Part shown: positions 1 to 9,441 of the stretch, piece after piece
How positions within the stretch are numbered: the first letter of the stretch is position 1
Layout: the number at the start of each line of letters is the position of its first letter
From: Hyphomicrobiales bacterium
GTDB taxonomy: Bacteria; Pseudomonadota; Alphaproteobacteria; Rhizobiales; Rhizobiaceae
Direction of reading: 5' to 3'
Assembly: GCA_900473685.1 (NCBI GenBank)
Contig: UCNE01000004.1
Location: forward strand, 1-57,165
Length of the DNA stretch: 57,165 nt
Translations under genes and position numbers: made by a program
The notes under the pieces: model-generated
Seen by the model: the letters and a program-made list of their open reading frames with translations, nothing else
Database searches by the model: none
Told to the model about the DNA's origin: nothing

Positions 1-175
1 TTTGAAAATGGAATCTGCCCCGGCTACAAACACGGATCGCATAAGATAGATTATGGAACAATGATAGGTGTGAAACCAGCCAAACACCTGCATACCGGCC
101 TGTCCTGCCTTGACCAAACCCAGTCCCAAGGCTTAAGCGATAGCGGTCTCCACCGTCAGCGAAAGACCGGACCCG

Positions 176-1129
176 ATGAGCGATTTGCGCATTCTTTCAG
201 ATGCTTTCATTCCTGAACTGCCAGGACGCTACAATGGCAAGGTACGCGAGAATTACGACCTGCCGGATGGCAACCGCATCATCATCGCCACAGACCGGCT
301 GAGCGCCTTCGATGTCATCCTGACCGTGATCCCGTTCAAGGGCCAAGTGCTGACCCAAACGGCCCGTTATTGGTTCGAGGAAACCGCCGATATCTGCCCG
401 AACCACGTTGTGTCTTATCCAGACCCCAATGTCGTCATCGGTACGAGGCTCGATATCCTGCCGGTCGAGATTGTCGTGCGCGGTTATCTGGCCGGTACGA
501 CCAGCACATCGATCCTGACCAAGTACCGCAATGGCGAGCGCGATATGTACGGCATCCGCCTGCCGGACGGAATGAAGGGCAACGAGAAGCTGCCGCAGCC
601 GATCATCACGCCAACCAGCAAGGCTTTTGACGGCGGCCATGACGAACCGCTTTCACCCGACGAAATCCTGTCGCAGAAGCTGTTGACGCCTGAACAATGG
701 GAAACCGTCTCTCGTTATGCGCTGGCGCTGTTTGCGCGCGGCCAGGAGCGCGCTGCCGAGCGCGGTCTCATTCTCGTCGATACCAAATATGAATTTGGCA
801 CCGACAAGGACGGGCGCATCGTTCTTGCCGACGAGATCCATACGCCGGACAGCAGCCGTTACTGGATTGCCGGCAGCTACGAACAGAGTTTTGTCTCCGG
901 CGCGCGCCCAAAGAGTTTTGACAAGGATTTCGTCCGCGCCTGGGTGACCGAACGCTGCGATCCCTACAAGGATCCGATCCCGGAAATTCCCGCCGATCTC
1001 GTCGAGCAGACTTCAAAAGTCTATATCGAGGCCTATGAGACGATCACAGGCAAGCGTTTCATCGCCGATCTATCCGGCGCCACCGTTCTCGATCGAATCC
1101 GGAAGAATCTGCAGCCGTATTTCACCTGA
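176..1129 (+). CDS. purC: Phosphoribosylaminoimidazole-succinocarboxamide synthase (SAICAR synthase)
   Basis: This cytosolic enzyme joins aspartate to CAIR with ATP to make SAICAR in de novo purine synthesis. The 317-residue protein shows family signatures throughout: a GKVRENYDL segment near residue 21, ATDRLSAFD near 38, the nucleotide-site stretch LVDTKYEFG in the middle, and [12 protein letters not shown] after it. The length fits the longer bacterial/eukaryote-like PurC class rather than the roughly 240-residue E. coli form. It is a single gene facing the minus-strand MBL/tatD/metG run, with only 10 nt between the two stop codons. The 175 nt upstream show no recognisable gene. Confidence 0.96.
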   Translation: MSDLRILSDAFIPELPGRYNGKVRENYDLPDGNRIIIATDRLSAFDVILTVIPFKGQVLTQTARYWFEETADICPNHVVSYPDPNVVIGTRLDILPVEIVVRGYLAGTTSTSILTKYRNGERDMYGIRLPDGMKGNEKLPQPIITPTSKAFDGGHDEPLSPDEILSQKLLTPEQWETVSRYALALFARGQERAAERGLILVDTKYEFGTDKDGRIVLADEIHTPDSSRYWIAGSYEQSFVSGARPKSFDKDFVRAWVTERCDPYKDPIPEIPADLVEQTSKVYIEAYETITGKRFIADLSGATVLDRIRKNLQPYFT

Positions 1130-1139
1130 TCGATCCCGA

Positions 1140-1976
1140 TTAGCAGGCGACGCCGGCTTCGCCGCTGATATCGAACGCAATCTGCATACCGTCATAGGCC
1201 GGCTCGATATGATCCGGCGTCTCGCGCATCACCGTTTCGTAGTCGAGCGGTGTGTGCATATGCGTAAGCACGGCACGCCTGGGAGCCAAGCGCGCGATCC
1301 AGCCGAGCGATTGCTCCAGCGACAGATGGCTCGGATGGAACTTGTACTGCAGCGTGTCGATCACCAGCGTGTCCAGCCCGGCAAGCTTGCCGATGGTCTC
1401 CGGCGGAAAATCGCTGACATCGCTGCAATAGGCAAAATCCCCGATGCGAAAGCCCAATGACATGATGCTGCCGTGGGTTTGAAGAACCGGCTGGAACAGG
1501 ATCGTGCCGCCCGCGCCGCTGATGGCCACAGGCGTCAGCGATGGATCGATGATGTTTGGCTCGACGATCGGTGGATACCCGCTGCCTTCCGGCGTCTCCA
1601 GGCAGTAGCGGAACCCTTCGCGGATACGATCCATCGTCAGCGCGTCGGCCCAGATCGGCATGCGTCTGCCGGTATACTGAACATAGCCGCGCAGGTCATC
1701 GATGCCGTGGATGTGGTCGGCATGCGGATGTGAATAGAAGACGGCATCGATATTCTTGACCTTCGCCGCGATCATCTGCTCGCGAAAATCAGGTCCGGTA
1801 TCGATGACGACGGTGGTCGTGCCGCCGTCGTCGCCGGTCTGCTCGATTAGCAAGGCTGCGCGCGTACGGCGATTTTTCGGATTGGCGGGGTCGCAGGTGC
1901 CCCAGTCGCCATTGATGCGCGGCACGCCCGGAGACGAGCCACAGCCGAGAATGGTGAAGACCCGCCTCACCGCCAT
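1140..1976 (-). CDS. PhnP-like MBL-fold metallo-hydrolase
   Basis: This is a metallo-beta-lactamase-fold hydrolase of 278 residues. The metal-binding motif HPHADHIHG (HxHxDH) is clear, and the N-terminal GCGSSPGVPRI matches PhnP-like phosphodiesterases and related RNase-Z-like enzymes; the substrate is unknown. I chose the ATG at 1976, one base past the tatD stop, because the reading frame upstream of it is arginine-rich and looks like antisense of tatD. The tatD-MBL order next to metG is common in Rhizobiales and implies cotranscription. A second histidine near the C terminus (LTHMHTPLDY) probably completes the metal site. Confidence 0.88.
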   Translation of the reverse strand: MAVRRVFTILGCGSSPGVPRINGDWGTCDPANPKNRRTRAALLIEQTGDDGGTTTVVIDTGPDFREQMIAAKVKNIDAVFYSHPHADHIHGIDDLRGYVQYTGRRMPIWADALTMDRIREGFRYCLETPEGSGYPPIVEPNIIDPSLTPVAISGAGGTILFQPVLQTHGSIMSLGFRIGDFAYCSDVSDFPPETIGKLAGLDTLVIDTLQYKFHPSHLSLEQSLGWIARLAPRRAVLTHMHTPLDYETVMRETPDHIEPAYDGMQIAFDISGEAGVAC

Positions 1977-1977
1977 C

Positions 1978-2757
1978 TCACAGTCTCGGCATCTTGGAAA
2001 AGACGCGGAAAGCGTTATCGGTGGTAATTTCCGCAATCTCCTCCGTCGAAACGCCGATCGTCTCGGCCAGAACCTGCGCGGTATGCGCCACATAGGCCGG
2101 CTCGTTGCGCTTGCCCCGGAACGGCTTTGGCGCCAGATACGGCGCATCGGTTTCGACGATCATCCGGTCATGCGGCACAGTTTTGGCGGTCTCGCGCAGC
2201 TCTTCCGATTTCGGAAACGTCAGGATACCCGAAAAGGAGATGTAGCCACCGAGATCGACGCCGACCTTAGCCAGTTCAGGGCCGGAGGAGAAACAATGGA
2301 GAAGGAAAGGGAAGGCCCCCTTCCCTGTTTCTTCGGTCAGAATCGCCGCCATGTCGTCGTCAGCCGAACGGCTGTGGATGACCAGCGGCAACTGGGTCTG
2401 CCGGGCGGCTGCGATATGGCGGCGCAGGCCGGTTATCTGGGCATCGCGCGGCGCATTATCGTAGAAATAGTCGAGCCCGGCTTCGCCGATCGCCACGACC
2501 TTCGGATGGGCCGACAGCCGCACCAGATCGTCCGTCTCGATATCCAGTTCCTCATCGGCATTGTGTGGATGTGTTCCGACCGAACAGAAGACGTTGGCGT
2601 AGTGTTCCGCAATGCCCAGGATGGTGTCGAATTTTTTCACGCGCGTCGAGATGGTGATCATCTGGCTGACGCCAGCCGCGCGGGCGCGCTCGACGATTAG
2701 GTCGCGCTCCGCTTCGAAATCCGGAAAATCCAGGTGGCAATGGGTATCGATCAGCAT
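1978..2757 (-). CDS. tatD: TatD family deoxyribonuclease/hydrolase
   Basis: This 259-residue TIM-barrel metal-dependent hydrolase belongs to the TatD/YcfH family, 3'-5' DNases linked to DNA repair and quality control. Visible metal ligands are DTHCHLDF at the N terminus, GEAGLDYFYD near residue 90, HSRSADDD near 128 and ETDAPYLAP near 200. The length is normal for the family. It lies 12 nt downstream of metG and touches the MBL gene, so it is probably translated from the metG transcript. Confidence 0.93.
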   Translation of the reverse strand: MLIDTHCHLDFPDFEAERDLIVERARAAGVSQMITISTRVKKFDTILGIAEHYANVFCSVGTHPHNADEELDIETDDLVRLSAHPKVVAIGEAGLDYFYDNAPRDAQITGLRRHIAAARQTQLPLVIHSRSADDDMAAILTEETGKGAFPFLLHCFSSGPELAKVGVDLGGYISFSGILTFPKSEELRETAKTVPHDRMIVETDAPYLAPKPFRGKRNEPAYVAHTAQVLAETIGVSTEEIAEITTDNAFRVFSKMPRL

Positions 2758-2769
2758 CGCTGGATGTCC

Positions 2770-4320
2770 TCAAACTTCCGGCGGAACATAGCGCGGGAAC
2801 ACAGGCTTCGGTGCTTCCAGCACCGTTCCTGTGACTAGGCGTCCGGCCTGGCCGAGTGCGGCGAAATCCCGCTTGTCTGCCGGAGCGGCCACGAGATCGA
2901 GCAGCTTTCCGGCCGATTCCGGCATGATCGGCTGCAAGAGAATGGCGATCTGGCGCACGACTTCTGCAGTCACGTAGAGCACGGTTCCCATGCGGGCCGG
3001 ATCAGTCTTTTTCAGCGCCCACGGCTCCTGGCCGGCAAAATAGCGGTCTGCCTCGGAGACGACCGCGATGATCGAGGCCAGCGCCCGGTGGATCATCAGC
3101 GCATTCATGTCGTCGCGGGTCGAGGCGTGCAGCGCATCGGCCGCCGCCAGCATCGCCTTGTCTTCCTCGGTCAGTTCTCCGCATACCGGGATCTGCCCGT
3201 CGCAATTCTTGACGATCATCGACAGCGAGCGGCTGGCGAGGTTGCCGATACCGTTGGCGAGGTCGGAGTTGATGCGGGTGGCAATCCCCTCCTCGCTATA
3301 GCTACCGTCCTGACCGAAGGAGACCTCGCGCAGGAAGAAATAGCGGATCGGATCGAGACCGAAATGCTCGACCAGATTGACCGGATCGACGACGTTGCCG
3401 AGCGACTTCGACATCTTCTCGCCCTTGTTGAGCAGGAAGCCGTGGGCAAACACCTTCTTCGGTAAAGGCAGGCCGGCCGACATCAGGAAGGCGGGCCAGT
3501 AGACGGCGTGGAAACGGATAATGTCCTTGCCGATCATATGGATATTGGCCGGCCAGTATTTGGCGCGCGGACCTTCCGGATCGGTGAGATAACCGGTTGC
3601 AGTGATATAGTTGGTCAGCGCATCGACCCATACATACATGACATGGCTCGGGTCGTTGGGAACCGGAATACCCCAGTCGAAGGTCGTGCGCGACATGGAC
3701 AGATCACGCAGGCCGGATTTGACGAAGGAAATCACCTCGTTGCGGCGCTCGGCCGGGCCGATGAAGTCCGGATTGTCCTCGTAGTGCTTCAAAAGCCTGT
3801 CCTGATAGGCGGACAGCTTGAAGAAATAGCTTGCCTCCTCCACCCATTCCACCGGCGTTCCCTGCGGCCCGTAACGCACGCCATCGGCGCGCACTTCCGT
3901 TTCGCCTTCCTGGTAATAGGCCTCGTCACGCACGGAATACCAGCCGGAATAGCTGTCCTTGTAGAGGTCGCCCGCCTCGCTCATGCGGTTCCAGATATTC
4001 TTGACCGCCTCGTGGTGCCGCGGTTCCGTCGTGCGGATGAAATCGTCGTTGGAGGCATTCAGCAAAACGGCCATGCTCTGGAATTCGGCCGAGTTGCGAT
4101 CGGCCAGTTCCTGTGGGGTGATGCCTTCCTTGCGTGCTGTCTGCTGCATCTTCTGGCCGTGCTCGTCGGTCCCGGTCAGGAAGAAGACGTCGCGTCCGTC
4201 CAGCCGCTGGTAGCGGGCCACAGCATCGGTCGCAATCAGCTCATAGGCATGGCCGATATGCGGCTTGCCGTTGGGATAGGAGATCGCGGTGGTGATGTAG
4301 AATGGGGACGTGTCGGTCAT
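2770..4320 (-). CDS. metG: Methionyl-tRNA synthetase
   Basis: This class I aminoacyl-tRNA synthetase charges tRNA-Met. The ATP-site HIGH signature is in [10 protein letters not shown] (near residue 19), and the KMSKS signature is in [11 protein letters not shown] (near residue 300). At 516 residues it is the short form without the C-terminal EMAP-like tRNA-binding domain. The connective peptide reads [12 protein letters not shown] and has no CxxC pairs, so this is the zinc-less variant. It starts an operon-like series ending in tatD and the MBL gene; 160 nt separate it from holB. Confidence 0.97.
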   Translation of the reverse strand: MTDTSPFYITTAISYPNGKPHIGHAYELIATDAVARYQRLDGRDVFFLTGTDEHGQKMQQTARKEGITPQELADRNSAEFQSMAVLLNASNDDFIRTTEPRHHEAVKNIWNRMSEAGDLYKDSYSGWYSVRDEAYYQEGETEVRADGVRYGPQGTPVEWVEEASYFFKLSAYQDRLLKHYEDNPDFIGPAERRNEVISFVKSGLRDLSMSRTTFDWGIPVPNDPSHVMYVWVDALTNYITATGYLTDPEGPRAKYWPANIHMIGKDIIRFHAVYWPAFLMSAGLPLPKKVFAHGFLLNKGEKMSKSLGNVVDPVNLVEHFGLDPIRYFFLREVSFGQDGSYSEEGIATRINSDLANGIGNLASRSLSMIVKNCDGQIPVCGELTEEDKAMLAAADALHASTRDDMNALMIHRALASIIAVVSEADRYFAGQEPWALKKTDPARMGTVLYVTAEVVRQIAILLQPIMPESAGKLLDLVAAPADKRDFAALGQAGRLVTGTVLEAPKPVFPRYVPPEV

Positions 4321-4480
4321 GATCGGGTTTCGGCCTGTCTCTGATCTTTTGGTGTGTGGCTATTAGCGCATCCAACGGCGGGATGAAACAGTGCACGCTT
4401 AGAAAAGCGGCGCCGCGCGGCTACGCTTGCTGCCGTGCAAAAGCCCCTTTTCATCTATCGCAACAGCCGAACGTTGAAAA

Positions 4481-5524
4481 TCAGGCCATTGCGCGCGACG
4501 TTGCCCGAAGATCATCCAGAATCGACAGAACCGTCTGCTTTCGATCAAGATTGTAAGCCTGTGCCACGGTAATCCGCTCGGTCACGCTGCTGGAAAGACG
4601 CGCAAACCGGTCTGCCCTGTCAAGATCGCTGGAATGGGCGGCGCGGCGCGCCTCGTCCATCATATGGCCTGTCACCAGCGCCAGGAAGAACGCAAAAATC
4701 GTTTCGCTGTCCTTACCGGCCAGCACATCGGCAAGCTTGTGCATGTCCTTGCGGATGCCCGGCTCCTGGCCCGCCATGATCGCCTCGAACGTCGCCATGA
4801 TATCGAGGCCGCCGTAGTTGATCAGCTTCAGCGCTTCCGAAACGCTGCCATTGGCCGCCGCCAGCACCTTTTGTCCATCCTGCCCCGAAAGATCAAAGCC
4901 GAGATTGGTCATGGCGTTGCGCATCGCGTCCGGAGCAAGCGGCTTCAATTGCAAGGGCAGGCAGCGTGAGCGGATGGTCGGCAAGAGCTTGCCCGGCGCA
5001 TGGGTCAAAACCAGGAACAACGAACGCTTTGGCGGTTCCTCGAGAATTTTCAGGATCGCATTGGCGGCATTGCGGTTGAGGTCATCGGCCGGATCGACGA
5101 TGACGATCCGCCAATTGCCTGTCCCGGACGTTTGCGAGAAGAATTTTCCGGCACGGCGCACCTCATCAACGGTAATAGCGCTCTTGACCTTGCCGGTCTT
5201 TTCATCGACCGGGCGAGTGAGGTGCAGCAGATTATGGGAGGCACCCGACGCAATCTGCCGGCTGACGATCGAGTTCGGATCGGGATCGGCAAGTTCGGCC
5301 GGAGCCTGCGCGGGCTCGGGATGGGTGAGCACATGATTGGCAAAGCGGAAGGCAAGTGTTGCCTTGCCTATCCCTTCCGGGCCTTCGATCAGGATGGCGT
5401 GATGCCCCTTCCCCGACCGGTAGCTTTGCGCCAGAAAATGACCGGCATCTGCATGGCCGAACAGGCGCGTGTTTTCAGCCGGAGAGATGGCGCCGTCGAG
5501 AACGTCGAACCTGTCGCTGCTCAT
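4481..5524 (-). CDS. holB: DNA polymerase III subunit delta'
   Basis: This AAA+ clamp-loader subunit helps load the sliding clamp. The 347-residue protein has a P-loop-like segment [10 protein letters not shown] near residue 45, a [11 protein letters not shown] stretch in the centre, an [14 protein letters not shown] strand typical of clamp-loader subunits, and the SRC motif IRSRCLPL. Its start overlaps the stop of tmk by 4 nt (ATGA), so the two are translationally coupled. The tmk-holB pair is conserved in many bacteria. Confidence 0.93.
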   Translation of the reverse strand: MSSDRFDVLDGAISPAENTRLFGHADAGHFLAQSYRSGKGHHAILIEGPEGIGKATLAFRFANHVLTHPEPAQAPAELADPDPNSIVSRQIASGASHNLLHLTRPVDEKTGKVKSAITVDEVRRAGKFFSQTSGTGNWRIVIVDPADDLNRNAANAILKILEEPPKRSLFLVLTHAPGKLLPTIRSRCLPLQLKPLAPDAMRNAMTNLGFDLSGQDGQKVLAAANGSVSEALKLINYGGLDIMATFEAIMAGQEPGIRKDMHKLADVLAGKDSETIFAFFLALVTGHMMDEARRAAHSSDLDRADRFARLSSSVTERITVAQAYNLDRKQTVLSILDDLRATSRAMA

Positions 5525-6258
5525 TGTGCCGCTTCCGTATCCGGCCCTCTGCCCGTTCCGGGCAGCATGGGTTCGATGATCGACAGTACGCGCGCGGCGA
5601 TATCGCTGGCGGACGCCGAAGCGTCGACCACATGGCAGCGACCGGGATCGGCAGCGGCGATATCGAGAAAGGCTTCGCGGCGCTTTTCATGGGTTTCGAG
5701 TTCTTCCTTCTCGAAACGGTCCAGCTCCACTTCCTGGCCAGTCTGCACCTCAGCGACCCCTGCCCGTCTGCGCACCCGCTCGAGACCGAGGGCTGCGGGC
5801 AGGTCGAAAACGATTGTGCAGTCCGGCACGACCCCGTTGATGGCAACCCGCTCCAGCGCCTCGATGAAGCCGGGCTCCAGATTGCCGGTGACGCCCTGGT
5901 AGACGCGTGACGAATCCATGAACCGGTCGCAGATGACGACCGTGCCTTTCGACAGAGCCGGCCGGATGATTTCCTCCACATGGTCGCTGCGGGCCGCGGC
6001 AAACAACATCGCCTCCATGCGCACGCCAAATTCCTGGGCGGCGCCAGACAGAAGCACATGCCGCACGGCTTCAGCCCCTGGCGAGCCGCCCGGCTCGCGT
6101 GTCGTCAAGACAGTGTGGCCGCGCTCGCGCAGGGCATCGGCAAGCAGGCGAATCTGGGTAGATTTGCCAGCGCCCTCGCCGCCTTCGAATGTAACAAACA
6201 AGCCTGTTCCGACTGACACGCGCAATTCCCGTAGGTCATTTTTCAATTGGGCACCCAC
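5521..6258 (-). CDS. tmk: Thymidylate kinase
   Basis: Phosphorylates dTMP to dTDP for DNA synthesis. The P-loop [12 protein letters not shown], the DRF motif in [14 protein letters not shown] and the [11 protein letters not shown] loop mark it clearly. The call uses the ATG giving 245 residues; a start about 14 residues further in, just before [13 protein letters not shown], would match the shorter family members. The stop overlaps the holB start by 4 nt. Confidence 0.95.
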   Translation of the reverse strand: MGAQLKNDLRELRVSVGTGLFVTFEGGEGAGKSTQIRLLADALRERGHTVLTTREPGGSPGAEAVRHVLLSGAAQEFGVRMEAMLFAAARSDHVEEIIRPALSKGTVVICDRFMDSSRVYQGVTGNLEPGFIEALERVAINGVVPDCTIVFDLPAALGLERVRRRAGVAEVQTGQEVELDRFEKEELETHEKRREAFLDIAAADPGRCHVVDASASASDIAARVLSIIEPMLPGTGRGPDTEAAQ

Positions 6259-6340
6259 GCAAACGGGCGTCCCTGTCTATGATAGAGGCTCTGTTTAACT
6301 GATTGTGTCCGGCTGCGAAACCGCTGGCGATGGCATTTCC

Positions 6341-7495
6341 TCAGAGCCAGAAGAACAGCAGTTCCTGCAGCGCGTCCATGGCTCGAGTCGACAGTGATCC
6401 CTGCCCGACGGCGGCATTGGTCTCGACCGGCACTTCGCGCAAAAGCCGCTCGCCGCTCCAGATCTTCAGCGTACCCGCCTGCTTGCCCGCCTCCACCGGC
6501 ATCGCCAACGGCCAGCGGTAGACCACTTTGGCCGAAAGCCGTTCCGGATTGTTGACCGGCACCAGCACATCGACGGCGTTTGGCGTCACCAGCGGCACAT
6601 GCGATACCGCGCCACCGTAGACACTCGCCTCGCCGACGGTCTCTCCGGCTTCAAACAGCCTTCTTCTTTCAAAGGCGGTCATCGACCAGTCCAGTATCTT
6701 GCGCGTCTCCTCGACGCGTTCCTTGTCCGTGGTTAGGCCATTGAGCGCCAGAAAGACGCGCCGTCCGTCTTTCTGCATGGTTGCTACCATGCCGAATCCG
6801 AACCCTTCGGCAAATCCGGTGGCAAACCCGTCAACGCCGATATTGGCCGAGATCAGCGGCGTGCGGTTTCGCTGCAGGATCTTGTTCCATTCGAATTCGG
6901 TCTGGGAATAATACTTGAACAGGTCGGGATAGTTGGCCTGGATGTGCTGCGCCAGCAGTGCCATGTCGTGCATGGTTGTCTTGTTTTCAGGATCAGGCAG
7001 GCCGGTGGCGTTGTGAAAAACCGAGGCGGTCAGCCCAAGTTCGCGGGCGCGCCCGGTCATCCGCCTGGCAAAGGCTTCTTCACTGCCCGTCATGCCCTCG
7101 CCCAGAATGATGCAGGCATCATTGGCAAGCTGGACAGTGACCCCCTGCACGAGATCGACAACACGGACGCGCGATTTCAGGGCCGCAAACATCGTCGACG
7201 TTCCCGATGGCGCGCCGCCGGTCCGCCAGGCATGCTCGGAGACAGGAAACTCGGTGTCGAGCGTCAGTTCGTTCTTGCGGATCGCATCGAAGACCACTTC
7301 CATGGTCATCAGCTTGGCAAGCGACGCCGGCGGTACCGGCGCATTCTCGTCCTTGGCGAACAGAACCGTGCCCGTCTCGGCGTCGATCAGGTAGACCTGC
7401 TTCGCCTTGGTTTCAAAGGCCTGGGCTCGTGCGGCCAAAGGCACGCAAGCGATCAGGACAACAGAAACGAGAACAGAGACCAGTCGTATATGCAT
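6341..7495 (-). CDS. D-alanyl-D-alanine carboxypeptidase family protein with altered active-site motifs
   Basis: A periplasmic penicillin-binding-protein-5-like protein that by family would trim pentapeptides of peptidoglycan. I start at the ATG at 7495 because it opens a clean signal peptide (MHIRLVSVLVSVVLIACV, cleavage after ARAQA); an upstream ATG at 7537 adds 14 residues that spoil it. The SxxK motif is intact (S58-L-A-K61). The SxN motif reads L123-A-N125 and the KTG motif reads F-A225-T-G, so the motif-2 serine and motif-3 lysine are missing. Two C-terminal segments resemble the PBP5 beta-rich domain. By family rules it may be weakly active or inactive. It lies 82 nt upstream of tmk and 68 nt downstream of rlpA. 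Confidence 0.88.
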   Translation of the reverse strand: MHIRLVSVLVSVVLIACVPLAARAQAFETKAKQVYLIDAETGTVLFAKDENAPVPPASLAKLMTMEVVFDAIRKNELTLDTEFPVSEHAWRTGGAPSGTSTMFAALKSRVRVVDLVQGVTVQLANDACIILGEGMTGSEEAFARRMTGRARELGLTASVFHNATGLPDPENKTTMHDMALLAQHIQANYPDLFKYYSQTEFEWNKILQRNRTPLISANIGVDGFATGFAEGFGFGMVATMQKDGRRVFLALNGLTTDKERVEETRKILDWSMTAFERRRLFEAGETVGEASVYGGAVSHVPLVTPNAVDVLVPVNNPERLSAKVVYRWPLAMPVEAGKQAGTLKIWSGERLLREVPVETNAAVGQGSLSTRAMDALQELLFFWL

Positions 7496-7563
7496 TCCAA
7501 ACTCCGGTGCCTTCCCCGGCAATAGCAACCGGTCCACCGGTGATCAATCGCGAAGGATCGGGA

Positions 7564-8598
7564 TTAGCGCAACGCGCTCTTGCGCTTGGCGTATTCGACG
7601 ATCGAATTGGGCGTCAGCGGGTTCTGGTCAACGAGAATGGCGTCGAAAGCCGTCTCGGAATCACTGACGCGCGCTTCGACATAGGCGGCCGCATAGGCCA
7701 TGTTGCCATTCGGCATCGGGATATAGGCCGGCCGTTCCCGCGGGATCGGGCCGATCTCCGGCAGCAGCGCGAACGCATCGAGCGCAGCCGGTGATGCACG
7801 CGGCGTTTCTGTTTCGGCAAGCGCCGTCACCGGCACTCCCATGTCCAGGTTGGATTTGGCCGGGATCGTCAGCGTGCCGAGGTTGCCTGCCTGCTTGCGC
7901 AGCGGTTCGTTCGACGCAACCATCACGCCCGTGGCGATCTGACCTTCTGGGAAGGCGTTCGGCGTGCGGTCGCCCTTCTTGACATAAGAAGCCATCAGAT
8001 AGGGCATGTCGTTGCCCTCGAGCGGCGCCTTGCCGATATACTGAACACGAACCTGGGCGCTGCCCTTGCGCTTCATGTCGAGAAAGTCGGCGGTCTTGGA
8101 CGAAACGTCGATGATGCGGCCATATTCATAGGGGCCACGATCGTTGACCCGGACGACAACGGACGTGCCGTTCTCCAGGTTCGTGACTCGAGCATAGCTC
8201 GGCAACGGAAATGTCGGGTGGGCAGCAGACAGATGATACTTGTCGTAGACTTCGCCGTTTGCCGTCAGGCGGCCGTGGAACGCCGAACCGTACCAGGATG
8301 ACATGCCGGTCTTGTTATAGCCGAAATCCTCTTTCGGCTGATACCATTTGCCCTTGACCTGATAGGCCTTGCCGACCTGATAGCGGCCACCGCCCTTCGG
8401 CACGGTTTTCCCATCGCCGACAACGCGCGGACTGGCCTTCACGCCATAGATCGACTCGGCAAAATATTCCTTGCTGCGCGGCTTGCCGTTCTTGACGGTG
8501 CTGGTTGAACCGCATGCTGTCAGCCCGACGCAAAGCACCGGAATAGCGGCAACGCGCAATCCCTTGAAGAAAAAAGCCGCAGTCAGATTGGAAGTCAT
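7564..8598 (-). CDS. rlpA: RlpA-like septal ring lipoprotein / lytic transglycosylase
   Basis: An outer-membrane lipoprotein of the RlpA family, which binds or cleaves denuded glycan strands at the septum. The start at 8598 has a GGGGC-like ribosome site and gives a lipoprotein signal ending in the lipobox LTAC|GS. The double-psi beta-barrel runs from GMSSWYGSAFHGRLTANGE to RIIDVSSKTADFL, with conserved H and D residues (RVNDRGPYEYGR). The C-terminal third is low-complexity and shows no recognisable SPOR domain. It precedes the carboxypeptidase-like gene on the same strand, which fits a cell-wall role. Confidence 0.9.
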   Translation of the reverse strand: MTSNLTAAFFFKGLRVAAIPVLCVGLTACGSTSTVKNGKPRSKEYFAESIYGVKASPRVVGDGKTVPKGGGRYQVGKAYQVKGKWYQPKEDFGYNKTGMSSWYGSAFHGRLTANGEVYDKYHLSAAHPTFPLPSYARVTNLENGTSVVVRVNDRGPYEYGRIIDVSSKTADFLDMKRKGSAQVRVQYIGKAPLEGNDMPYLMASYVKKGDRTPNAFPEGQIATGVMVASNEPLRKQAGNLGTLTIPAKSNLDMGVPVTALAETETPRASPAALDAFALLPEIGPIPRERPAYIPMPNGNMAYAAAYVEARVSDSETAFDAILVDQNPLTPNSIVEYAKRKSALR

Positions 8599-9441
8599 GT
8601 GCCCCACATCGCCATTCGTAAAAGCCGTACGCAGCACTTTCCCGCGTTTGCCTCCGCGAAAGTACCGGCGTCACGAAACGTAACAGTCGATTAATCATGA
8701 CAACAACGTGGCGAAAATGCGAATGGTTAACCGTGCCGGAATGAAACAATTGAAAACATGGTTTACGAATAGTTAACGGAAGGACGGTGGGATATTCGTG
8801 AAAATCGGGCGGATGACATCTGAAATATAGGCAATGAGAGTTCGAATTCAGAAGAATACGTTCTCCTATCAGACATAATCGATGATGTCGTCGCAATTGC
8901 CAGCAATAGCGCCATCGATGCCACGAATACATGTGGAAAAATACTGCGGCTCTGACGATATCAGGATGGGCGTTTCATTCCAATGCCCTGCCCTCTCCCG
9001 CTTCGTGCTACTGCGTTTTAAGTCGTGCTACCGAGTTGGGTAGCTTCAGCCCCGGGTGATCGCGGCCTTGTCGCAACTGCCGGACGTTGGAGAACCCGGA
9101 CCGCTGCTCCGCCGCTTTGACGGTAAGGCGTTCGCGGAAAAGATCGGTCGGGGCGGCCAAGTCCGGACGGCATTTGCACTTCGCCAAGGGATGGAATCTC
9201 GTGTTGCCGGGGGAAAATTGGGGGAATGCGTTCTATAGGTGTTCTTCCAATCCACAGTTTCTGCATCCTGTGGATAACGTGCCAAATGCTCCCCTATATA
9301 TGGGGACAGATGAAAAGCACGATGAGCGCAAACCATGACCAGACTACCAGCCCAAATACAAATGACACCGCACCCGTGCCAGCCGCCCCACTCCTATAGA
9401 GGCAAGCGAAAAATTCTGCCCCTCGCCGTCGTGCTTTTCAG
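8599..9441. other. Gene-poor stretch between rlpA and the beta-helix gene
   Basis: About 840 nt with no convincing gene. It holds the rlpA promoter region, a small hairpin at 9027-9044 (GCTACC / GGTAGC), and an inverted repeat TCCACAG / CTGTGGA at 9251-9274, the right arm of which is a perfect DnaA-box-like TTATCCACA on the minus strand. A 17-nt AT-centred inverted repeat flanked by TCCCC/GGGGA lies just after it. A 60-codon frame (9056-9238, plus) is protein-like but unrecognised, and may be the tail of a deleted gene. Confidence 0.5.

Noticed and set aside
1756..2700. A 314-codon plus-strand frame
   Set aside because: Antisense to tatD and the MBL gene; composition is Arg/Gly-rich as in shadow frames.
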